From assembly GCA_008360975.2 (NCBI GenBank), contig CM039187.1:19001495-19065494 (forward strand): 64,000 nucleotides of DNA, given 5' to 3'. How positions within the stretch are numbered: the first letter of the stretch is position 1; each line of letters opens with the position of its first letter. Source of the DNA: Lichenostomus cassidix (taxonomy: Eukaryota > Chordata > Aves > Passeriformes > Meliphagidae). Shown piece after piece: positions 14,010 to 23,560 of this stretch. Made by a program: the position numbers and the translations under genes. The notes below the pieces were generated by a model. The model saw only the letters and a list, made by a program, of their open reading frames with translations. It ran no database searches and had not been told where the DNA came from.

Positions 14010-14330
14010 CATTGCCTCTCTTTGCTCATTAAACAGGTTTTGGTTAAATAATGAACAAACTGTATTACAGACTCCGATGAGAATTCCAAAATTATAAATC
14101 AACTGGTAAAGCCCAGAGGAGAATGAAGGGAGTGGGAGGGAAGGAAGGATAATATTGACTAATATAAAGGGCGCAGCTTGACAGTGGATATTCCTGCCAC
14201 ACCTGATCAAACATGCTCCATGGGGGAGGGGAAGGGAGGGAGAGAGCAAGAGGGGAGATGGGACAAGGCAGCCTGAAATTTGCATCCGGAACAGATTAAA
14301 ATGGGTTCTTAGGGGATTGAGAAAATACAT
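14010..14330. promoter_or_regulatory. Candidate non-coding regulatory block in GBF1 intron 3
   Basis: A block with mixed, complex composition inside bland AT-rich intron. It carries a forkhead-like GTTAAATAATGAACAAAC near 14042, a long purine-rich run (14221-14262), and a perfect octamer ATTTGCAT at 14278-14285. No ORF of interest. The function is inferred from motif content only. Confidence 0.3.
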
Positions 14331-15553
14331 AATATATATTACTATAAATGCAAAATTGTACTAAAAGCTAACTCAAATGTCAAAGATTACAGCTTGAATA
14401 AATTTAAATATAAAAGCAATGCATTTCCATGAACTAATGAAAGAGACATGAAAGGAAGGTCTAGAGGAAAATAAAAAAAAAAATCACCAAAAAACCCCTA
14501 TGCTGGGGACTGGACTTTTGGTTGCCTGGAAAATGATGCAGGAGACTCTGTATCATTCACGGTATTGCTTGGGAACAAGCCCATGTCTAAAATGGAAAAA
14601 AAATGGAGCACAGCAATGATGTCCTATCTCAAGACACTAGTCAGTGAATAGCAGGCACTGAAGCTGAAATTACCTGTATAAAATCCCATGTAGTCAAACC
14701 AACATGCCATCATCACCATATACAAGCACTTATTCTCAGCAGGAACCACACTTACATGATGACTAATACAAAGGGAGTCTCTGAATCTTTCAGTACATTA
14801 AACTTTGCTTTCTCTAACATAATCAGATTGTGAACTCGCATTTTTTCCCCAACAAGTCAACAGCACGCTGTATCTAGCTGCTCTAGATAAATGGCCAGTC
14901 CCTGACATTTACTTATACTGCATTTATTTGAGCATCCTGACATTCCCTGCTCTTGTTGATGAGAAGAGATATTTGCAATAATGGCAAAGAACTTCAGGAG
15001 GCTTATTTAAAAAAAAAATTTATCTCATAGAAGGGAGAAAATGAAAATTTCCTCCCAATATGCTCATGGTGCCTGCACACATAACTTACAGAAAGTGAGT
15101 GAGGTCACAAAAAACCACACAAATCCAGACTGCCAAGTAGTCCAGGTACTAGTACAACATCCAGAACAAAGACACTATACAGAAATGCAAGTTGTTCAGG
15201 AGCTCCTTAAGATGTCATGATCTGACAGAAAAATCCTGCTTACAACCACAGGAAGTTAACCTGGCAAAGAAAAGTGAAGCATTACACTTACAGGCAGATA
15301 CAAAAGAGGAAGGAATAAGGGCTTAGAACTGGCATGTTTCCTCAGCACCTCTTGTCATCACTTGGATGCAGCACTACTGTACTTCTAGGGAGCTCACTTT
15401 CTAAGAGATTCTAGACTCAGCACTGATGCAAGAATGAGCATGCTTCACAGTTAGAAATGCAAAAAGTTACAAAAAAGCTATGCATGATAATACATCAGAT
15501 TTCATCTATTACTACAAGCTTCAGTGTATCAAAGAAACATACATGTTTATAAA

Positions 15554-15626
15554 AATATCTATATACATACACACACAAAAATATATATACATACATATAT
15601 ACGAATATATATATATGTCCATATAG
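15554..15626. repeat. (AT)n/(AC)n microsatellite
   Basis: Alternating TATA, ACAC and ATAC runs over about 70 bases, 320 bases downstream (in the minus transcript) of GBF1 exon 3. Confidence 0.85.
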
Positions 15627-15650
15627 ACAATGGCAGCAGTGGTATTTCTG

Positions 15651-15790
15651 TGCTAGTTTACACTGGTATTACTTGCCATTTTGTTTTGCTATTTATTAAT
15701 AAATGCTATTTTGCTATTTATTAATAAATTAAATGTTATTTAATAATAAATGCTAAACTAGCATTTATTTGCTAGTTTACATTGGTATTA
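15651..15790. repeat. Local duplication cluster with palindrome
   Basis: A 20-21 base motif beginning TGCTAGTTTACA and ending TGGTATTA occurs at 15651-15671 and again at 15770-15790, with one change. Between the copies, TTTTGCTATTTATTAATAAA is repeated at 15684 and 15709 (25-base period), followed by a degenerate third copy and the palindromic stretch TGCTAAACTAGCA near 15751. Confidence 0.8.
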
Positions 15791-15942
15791 TTATTATATA
15801 CACATAAAAGTATATGTGTATTTCCTCTTTTCTTGTAATTCAGTAATGACTTCTGGATAGTAAATAAGACAACTACACCTGTACATTTATTTGTATATAC
15901 CCTAGCAGGTGCACATACCTGCTGGTTTCTGCAGAAGCTTAC

Positions 15943-16009
15943 CTGTTATATTATTCAGCACTTCTTTTAGGTGGCTAAAGCTATGAAGCAGGGGATCCCT
16001 TTCTTCATC
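15943..16009 (-). CDS. GBF1: GBF1 exon 3
   Basis: A 67-base exon on the minus strand, acceptor CTATAG, donor GTAAGC. It encodes 22 codons plus one base, starting DEERDPLLHSF. It is too short to show up as a long ORF. It continues exon 2 in phase 0 and leaves one base (G) for a Glu codon in the following exon, as expected for the family sequence (NxITE). Confidence 0.93.
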
Positions 16010-17403
16010 CTATAGGTTATACATAGGAAGTAAGTAATTAATAAGCCCAACATATTCCTGAAGATAATCTGTTAAAGACCTCATCAAAGACCTCACAAAA
16101 GTACTGTGGTTTGAGTTTATCACTGTCAGCATGTGTACACCATCAAATCCAAGAAAAGCATTTTTATTTTCCTGCCAGTGCTCCCCAATATCATATAGCT
16201 CAAATGTCAAAGCATAGGTCCAAAATTCAGCATTCTGGTTTGGTTTTATTGCCCTTAGAAGTACTTCTGATTAGCCTTCTGCTGTTCAACAAATTTCACT
16301 GCAAATCTAACTCATACCATATTGAAATGGCTCATCTGGATTTGCTATAATGTTAATCTATGCAGATTGTAATGGGAACAGAAATACAATGACATTTTAT
16401 GCCATTAAAATAACTTGAAGAAAGAATCACAGTGCAATATTTATATGACTTAGCTGCATCCTTTAGCCTTAGTCTATCTTAATGATATTAAAATAAGGAG
16501 GAGCAGCAGCTTCTCCAAGCTGAGTGCAGCCACACCCGCACCTTGGCACCTTGGACGGAGAGGCGGTGAGCTCTAATGAAGAAATGCCTGATTGAAAGAA
16601 AAAGGGCCCTGCCCTTTGACAAACTGAAACCACTTGTGCTGGACGACAGCCATCTGCTATTCATGTGACATTCCGAAGGGCACCACTGATACAGTGTGCC
16701 ACATGCACATATTTACACTGTGGCAGCCATAAACTCACCAATGTGCGGTTAGGTTATGAAATGTTGTATTTAGGGCTTTTACCAAAGCAGGTTTGAAACT
16801 AAAAACAGGTTTTAGTCAGGAATACAGATAGCAGCAACAAAACAAAACTGAAAACAGATACTATCCCATTTGAAAAATTTTTAAATACTCTACATATAAC
16901 GACTTCCCCAATTTTTATTTCACGGCTTTCACGATGAAGACTATCTTCTCTAGGAGGGTATGAAAGAAACATAAAAACATTGTGGTAAGTAAAATAACAC
17001 CATGCATTCAAATTCTCTGACATTCCAGGCAATAAAAGTCTAAATTAGATGATTCCCACACAATACAATGTGGGGTTCTCGTATTTACAGGATAAAAAGG
17101 TAGGAGATTTCCAGCTTTGTAGCTATTACAGTCACTGGCACATGAGAAGTCAAAACCAATGTAAACAATGTAGAAAGTTATTCCAACTTTATTTAGAAAA
17201 GTACTATAATCAGTGCTACAAAAAATTGAGGTACTTTTCCAAAGCCAGGTGGTTTCTGATATAGGTACTTCTGCTGCCACAGACAGCAACAGTTCAAGGT
17301 AACTTACCACATGTGTGTGAGTGCTCCATCGGGCATTACGCTTTATGGCTCCCACCACTGCATTGATTTCACCTTGTACAATGTAAATGTTCTTATCCAC
17401 CAT
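15943..17403 (-). CDS. GBF1: GBF1, N-terminal part (coding exons 2 and 3; gene continues off the left edge)
   Basis: GBF1 is the large Sec7-domain guanine-nucleotide exchange factor that activates ARF GTPases at the cis-Golgi and ER-Golgi intermediate compartment, driving COPI coat recruitment. Only its extreme N-terminus (start of the DCB dimerisation region) is visible; the Sec7 domain lies outside the window. The start-codon exon encodes 32 residues beginning MVDKNIYIVQGEIN and including AIKRNARWSTHT. It is followed in phase 0 by an exon reading DEERDPLLHSF and then HLKEVLNNIT. Both match the vertebrate GBF1 N-terminus nearly residue for residue, as I recall it. Splice sites fit: acceptor TTTTCAG before the first, donor GTAAGT after it, acceptor CTATAG before the second, donor GTAAGC after it. 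The next exon should begin with AA (completing a Glu codon), but I could not find it in 1-15942. The neighbouring divergent PITX3 agrees with human synteny. Confidence 0.95.
16010..17307 (-). other. GBF1: GBF1 intron 2
   Basis: A 1.3-kb intron between two confidently placed coding exons. Most is AT-rich. A block at about 16495-16760 is noticeably richer in GC and listed separately. No exon or mobile element recognised. Confidence 0.85.
16495..16760. promoter_or_regulatory. Candidate conserved element in GBF1 intron 2
   Basis: About 265 bases of balanced composition in an AT-rich intron, with no repeat signature or ORF. It includes a GGGCCC core flanked by AAA/TTT and a TCF/LEF-like CCTTTGAC at about 16613. 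It resembles conserved non-coding DNA, but conservation cannot be judged here. Confidence 0.3.
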
Positions 17404-17413
17404 CCTGACAATT
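17308..17413 (-). CDS. GBF1: GBF1 exon 2 with the start codon
   Basis: Acceptor TTATTTTCAG precedes 17413. Ten bases of 5'UTR are followed by ATG at 17403-17401. The coding part, 17308-17403, is 96 bases or exactly 32 codons, ending THTHV at a GTAAGT donor. The start is supported by the recognised MVDKNIYI N-terminus and by the untranslated bases between acceptor and ATG. Reading beyond the donor enters intron, so the longer open frame to 17008 is not real protein. Confidence 0.95.
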
Positions 17414-20400
17414 CTGAAAATAAAGGTAATTCAAATTAATCTCTAGCCTCTCAGAGTAATTGTCTTCCTCAGATAAAATGAAGTCAACCCTAATCAAGAG
17501 AAGGCCTGCAGTGATACAAGAAACTCTCTCAGATTTGTTTTGTGCATGCACAAAATACAAGTTATCACATATAACAAATAGAAGTACTTCATCAAAAGGA
17601 AGACACTTTTCCACAGTGTGTTTTCAAAACCATGAGAGCAGACAGTTAGCTCTAACAAGACATTTGTAATGCAAGAGATCACTTTGCCAAGGCACATTCC
17701 TCATTTTTTTCTAGTCTATGTAAGTTCACAGAAAGATAAAGAGTAGGGGTATCAGGACAGACATCCATGACAATGCAATAACACACACATCTCCAGCACT
17801 TACGCAAATTCCTGCAGCCTTACATGGAACACAAAGCTAACCTTGTACTCTCTTAAATAAGCATCAGTGGGTTGAATAAGCTGGCCAGAGCAAACCTCTT
17901 TGGGACTTAAAACGTTGACAAAATAAAGTAATTTGTAACAGACGTTGATTTCACACTTCCTTCACAAAACAAAGCTCTTAAGAAAGGAGGAAAGTAAAAT
18001 AGACATGAGTAAGATCCCACAAAGAAATTAGCAAAACTAGAGACAAAACTGCATGGAACACAGGGAGAAAAAGTGAGAAAGCTAAAGGCAGACATTTACT
18101 CTCCGGTAGTCTGGGGTCTTTCAGGGAAAAAACTTAAACTGATGCACCCAGAAAGAGGCAGAAGAGGGGAAAAGAAATTAAAAGCAATAAATATTTGTAA
18201 TTGTCTGAGAAAAAGAAATTAAGAGTGAACTACTGTGGGACTGTTCTGTTTATACTAGCTGTAGCCCAGATACAGTCAAGCATAAAGAAATAAGAACGAA
18301 GGGGAATGAACAGACCCAAATGTTTATAAATAATAAACAGGACTTAAGAAGTCAGATGATACCATGCCTGCAAATGAGAAGGATTTAGTGAAATGATAGC
18401 CAAATACTAGGACTTTTTCAGAAGAATGAAAGGCAAATGAGGACTCCAGCTTGAAATCACAACAGGTCATCCATAGGGAAGCAAAAGATTGAAAACAGGT
18501 GAAACATTGATGCACCACTTCAAATCTGACAGGCTCATTTGAAGGGCTCAGCTGGGAAGAGAAGGCAGGGGGTAATAAAACACAGAGACTATGAGAAGCA
18601 CTTCTGCCCATGTAGCAAAAGCTAAACTGGAAGGAAATTATTTTGGTGGATTATCCAAGACCTCTGAAAGACCATCACAGAAATTTCAGTACATGCATCC
18701 TGGATCTGTCAGGCTTCAGGTTAACACATCCAAGTTATCAACAATGCTTCAAGTACACAAATATCCTCTGAATGAAAGAGACCAATTTGCTTCAAGACCC
18801 CATAAATAATGGAAAGAAAGCAAAGTATTATAAAAAGATACCTTATCAAAGGACAGCATCAGATTTGTTGCTTTGATTTTTTAGGTATTTGCAAAAGAAT
18901 GAATAATCTTATGGCCAAATTGTTTATTTCATCAAATTAGTTATACGTAATAGTATTCCCAGGTGAAAGACAATAATTTAAGGGCTAAGACAAAAGTATT
19001 TTGTAGGAAGAGTCATGACAGACAAATAGTGCTTTTTGCTTGTGCCCTGAAGAACCAAGTTTTATATCTTTCCTTTGCAGTTGTATATAACAGAACCACC
19101 AAATACACTTCCTAGTCATGTGGCTAATGCTTGAGAGATGTTCCCATCCTCAATAGTAAATTATTCCATATATTATTTATAAAATTGCATTGAAATACCA
19201 TTGATCACAATATTTTCTATTTCACATTATAGTCCTTGTTTTAGTACAAGGCATGAGTGGGAGATTTCTCTTTCATTGCTTCCTTGCTTATTTATTTTTT
19301 CTCTCAGTAATTCCATTATTTTCTGTATTTCTACATAGGCAGTTTCAGAGCTCAAAACTATCGTCCACAGAAGTACTTCTGAGGAAATCCTTTATACGTT
19401 CCTATTTGTCAAACCTAAGCTTTTCTTATCTTCACAGTTACAAAACAGTATTGAACACGTAAACTGCGTAGCACCATTCCAGGCATTTAGCAAACTGACA
19501 TGGAAACATAGTTTCATAAACCAGACATACTTATTACAAAAGTTGCTCATACATAGATACTCGATAGTTTTGGCAATATTTTAAGTGATGCCAAAGCTTA
19601 AATGCTCTTCTGCATACTATTGAATCTGTTTGTAAGATTCCTATTTCTTCTCCTCTATTTTTAACATAAAATAATTAAGATGAAAAGGTTTTTTAAACTC
19701 AGTCTTTCCTGAATGGAGAAGACTTAAAATGCCCAGCTAACTGCAAGCAGCAAAATATGAAGAAAATAGACAAAAGCCTGCAATACACACCTTTTTCTTT
19801 TAACCTGATCCTTTCAAGTAAGGGTGCAAAAAAACCCATGTTGCTTGGCAGGGCTCTCCTGACATACTAAAACCCTGAAAAATGTATGGGGGTATTTCAT
19901 TGGTAACTATCTGAGAAGCCTCAATGAAAATGCACTCCTTTCCTCACTGCAGATTACATTAAATATAACTTTATTCAAAAGTACAAAAATTCACTTCATG
20001 CATGACAACAAGCTCACTGGACCAGTGCAACTGCAACAACCTATCGTGCTGGAGATGCAAATTCAAAATCAGACCTCAACACCAGGCACAACAGCTCACC
20101 TCCCCACCAACACTGAGCAGAGACGGAGGGAAATGCTGCTTTACATTTAAGCTTGCAGCTAACCAAGCAATAGCACACACACATTCCAAAGTCAACCATA
20201 AAGCCGAATATCCTCACTTATGCAAAGCACCTGTACAAATTTGTGCTGGACAAGGAAACAGAAAATAACTACAGAGTAAGCAGGAAAGCCAGACAACTAT
20301 TTTCATAGAGATGCACCTTGTAAGCTAAGCCCACCAAAAGCACCATCCATTCCTGTAAAAATGTAGAAGTTTCTTTCAAGTGATGGATATAGCGTCAATA

Positions 20401-23100
20401 AACTCCAAACTTCCCAAAGGCTACCCCTTTTAAACAATTGGGTAATTTCTGTGTGTGCTCCTTCAACTGTATAATCACCAGAAGTAACAACTGATCCCAC
20501 TTTAGAGCTCAGTATAGATGTCCTATATTGAAAGAAGCTTTAAGATTGAAATTAATGCTCTGAAGCAGCAGAGAAAACAAGTTACACAATTTACCAGACC
20601 AGCACTGAATGATCATCTGGGTTTACAAGAGCATGGTGGGAGTCAAGCAAAACCACTAAATGTTTGTTCAACTTACAGAAAAAAGAATTTTAACATGAAT
20701 TCAGGCTTAATGTTACAGAGGTATGGTTTGAAGAATGGGCTATTGTAAAATTGTTGGTTGAACAGGTTAACAGAACTAAGACTGAAGATCATAAAAAAAT
20801 TTGAAACAACCTCCCTAACAAAGGCATTGTTTCAATACCTCTTGACCTCAGATGAAGAATAAATGCCTTTCCTGCAAGCAATCTTTCATCAAACACAAAG
20901 ATAGTAGACTCAATACAGAAACAAATGGATTCAGTTCTGTGGTCTTAAGCTAGGAAAAAGTTAAAAAAACAAAGGTACCTACTAAACTTCAAATGCTTTT
21001 TAGCTCCTTAACCCTTCAGTTAATTGTACATAAACTCTTGTTTCTTTGTCGAGACAGATTCATACATCTGCTTAAAACTGCAGACTAGTCCTCAAATATG
21101 CTCCTGCACAGAAGTTCAACAGGCAGCATGGTGAAAATGACAGCTCCAAACCAAGGCAACAAGGTACCCAGGCCACCACGAGAAAAACAGAACCTGTTAA
21201 CATTTGCAACCTCACTGATAACAGTGTTGGGAACGCTAACTGGGAAAAGGTTGATGCCTAATCATGTCATAAAAGAACAAAAGCTCACATTCATAATCTT
21301 CTCAAAACCTTTAACAGCGTTCTATGGACAAAAATGATCACTATTCTGAGACTTCTGAAATAGCATCACATATAAAATCTTCATATGAAAACACTGACAA
21401 GATTTACACCTGCAAATGTTATTTCATACATGCACTGAACACTACATTTCTCAGCCTTGGAACATGTTACCCCTGCACATCCCAATGCATAGGAACCCAA
21501 GTTACTCCTGAGTATCACCACAGGAAGTCTTGGGTGCAGTTTTAGGAAACACTCCCTCCTCTGCAGCAAAATGTCTGCAAGTCTTCTGGAAAAAAGCTAG
21601 AGCTAGCACCAGAAGCAATAAGGTCTGGCAGACTTCCATCAAGTCACTTCGTCCTATCATTAACTTTAGCCTTCAGCTATGGCAACTGATTCAAATGCAG
21701 TGAAACTACTCCAATAGACAGCAGCAATGAAAAACAACACAACCACAACATAGAAAGGTAGTATTTCAAAGTAAGCTTCTGTTGACCTAAATTTTCACTG
21801 TTTATGACAATGAAGGAATAATCTACATAGCCTTTGACCTAGATTTGGCCACCAGAGTCCTGATACAATACACTAATACCAAAAGAGAACGCACAACCAC
21901 GAATCACAAACAATTCCTGCCTATCTCACCACTAGCTAGATTTCCCAGAAGCCCATCTGACAATGAAAAAGCTAATTTTCTTCCTTCTAAACTTCACATG
22001 GAAGGTACATGAACCTCTATAGGGAAATTTAACTTGCTTGGGTTTTTCAAGTAGTGACTATTCTGCAATAAGCATCACAGGCAGCAAAGGTTCAGAGAAC
22101 TTAAGATGTTTTTCCAAAGGCTAGCTACTAATGCCTGGACAAAAGTGATATAAAGCAATAATGTATAAATATGGAATGGAACTGTGCAGTTCAGTGACAC
22201 CAAAATTCCAGGCAATTATGGATGCCGTTTAAAAGCAACATGGTAGGGGTGGCACGTCAGAAACGTAGAAAGGGACAAGTTCCTCTGCAAGCCTTCACAT
22301 GCAGCTGCAACAGAGAGATCAGGCCTGGGAATCAAGAAGAGAAAGGCAACTCGCATTTACCTGTCAAAACTGCATAACAAAAATGAAACCTAAGATTAAT
22401 ACGGTGAGGGGCATGTTCCTTCTTCCAATTACTCCATACTGTTGAAACTATGAAACATGCCACCAGATGAGCTCATAACATACACGCTAAGTGAGCTCCG
22501 AGCTTTCCCCCGCAACAGCCACAGAGCTGACCATATGCCGGGAAAAGCCCGTTTCCACCGATCTGAAGCAGCAAGCCACCAGGGCGCGAGCGGAGTGGAT
22601 GCCTGCGCAGGTGCAGCGCCCACCTGCCCTTGCCTGCGGCCGGCCCGAGCCCTGACCCCGCACGGCTCCTCCCGCCGCCCGCGGCGCTCGCTGCCAGGCG
22701 GGCCCGCGCGCCCCCCGCTCCGTGGGCACCGGCACGCGTGTCAGTTCCGGCCCGGGCCACCGCCCCCAAGCCCGCCCGGCCCCCGGCGCTGCCCCGGTCC
22801 CGTCCCCGCCCCGCGCTGGCCCCGCACGGTTTCCCCGCCGCCGCTCCCCTCCCTCCCGCCCCCACGTCGCGACAGGCGGTCGCTGCCCGGCACTGACCCC
22901 CGCATCCAAAATGGCGGCGCCTGCTCCCCGCGGCGGCGGCCGCTTCACATAACCGGGCGGGCGGGCGGCGCCGCGGGCGGGAGGGCTCGGCTCGGCCCCT
23001 GTCCGCCCCTCCCTCCCGGCGGCGGCGGAGGTGGCGGCAGGGCCGCGGAGCGCGGGGTCCGCGCGGCACGGGCAGGGACACCGGCCCCGCTCCCTCTCAC
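17414..23100 (-). other. GBF1: GBF1 intron 1
   Basis: Sequence between the start-codon exon and the CpG-island promoter. AT-rich, no recognisable repeat family. A TTTTGACAG/GTAAATG splice-donor-like site on the minus strand (exon side ending at 22361) could close an alternative non-coding first exon. A 65-codon minus ORF at 20303-20500 is discussed under findings. The right boundary depends on the exon 1 donor, which is inferred. Confidence 0.65.
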
Positions 23101-23560
23101 TGACGTGGAAACCGGCGCACCGCAGCCCGCTGCCTGGTTACTGCGCAGACGGACGGCCCGCACAGCCAACCCGCGCCCTATGCGCCGCGCAGCTCCCCGC
23201 CGCGCCCAATGAGAACACGGCGTGCTACCGGAGGAGGCGGGCCTCGCGGTGACAGCGGCGGGGAACCAATGAGAGGCGAGAGGGTAGAGGCAGCGGAGCC
23301 GCTGGCCAATCGCGGTGCAGTGCGGCGCCGCAACCGCGCCTAAGAGGGCGCAGCCAGGGCGGCCGAGCGGAAGCCGGCGGGAGGGTTGCCCTCGCAAAGC
23401 ATTGTGGGCCGCGCCGCCCCTAGGTGCTGCCCGGGGCGTGAGGGGAGCCGGAGCTGCCCCGAGAGAGCGGTGTGCGTGTCGGTGACAGCGCCGGGACTGC
23501 ACAGCCGGGAGGGGAGACAGCGCCGGCACTGCACAGCCCCGGAGGGGAAGCAGAGCCTCT
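22560..23560 (-). promoter_or_regulatory. GBF1: CpG-island promoter of GBF1
   Basis: An abrupt rise in GC content and CpG density, bounded on both sides by AT-rich sequence, placed where the GBF1 5' end is expected. CCAAT motifs occur at about 23206, 23264 and 23306, a YY1-type AAAATGGCGGC at 22908-22918, and many GC boxes. There is no TATA box. A good minus-strand donor, ACGTCA/GTGAGA (exon side ending at 23101), would give a short non-coding exon 1 starting around 23150-23250. The island extends to about 23550, so divergent (plus-strand) initiation is possible. The TSS is inferred, not seen. Long ORFs in this block are GC artefacts. Confidence 0.75.
23484..23549. repeat. Two-copy GC-rich tandem repeat
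   Basis: A unit of about 32 bases, GACAGCGCCGG...CTGCACAGCC...GGAGGGGA, is repeated head to tail at the right edge of the GBF1 CpG island. Confidence 0.8.

Larger units (their letters stand above)
1..15942 (-). other. GBF1: GBF1 intron 3 (partial)
   Basis: AT-rich, non-coding sequence with frequent stops in all frames. I searched on the minus strand for the expected next GBF1 exon (family residues ELSEIEPN and following) and did not find it, so this is treated as a single long intron running off the left edge. It holds two A/C-only tracts, one tRNA-derived SINE, an (AT)n microsatellite with local duplications at 15.55-15.79 kb, and a GC/purine-rich patch at 14.0-14.3 kb. Scattered ORFs of 60-145 codons have no recognisable protein signature. 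Confidence 0.75.

Noticed and set aside
17008..17307. Continuation of GBF1 reading past exon 2
   Set aside because: The frame stays open after VVSY but a consensus donor GTAAGT follows THTHV, and the real next exon continues the family sequence in phase.
22457..23212. 251-codon plus ORF and overlapping 202/194-codon minus ORFs
   Set aside because: They lie in the GBF1 CpG island. Pro/Arg/Ala/Gly-only composition and long opposite-strand ORFs over the same bases show lack of stops from GC content, not coding.
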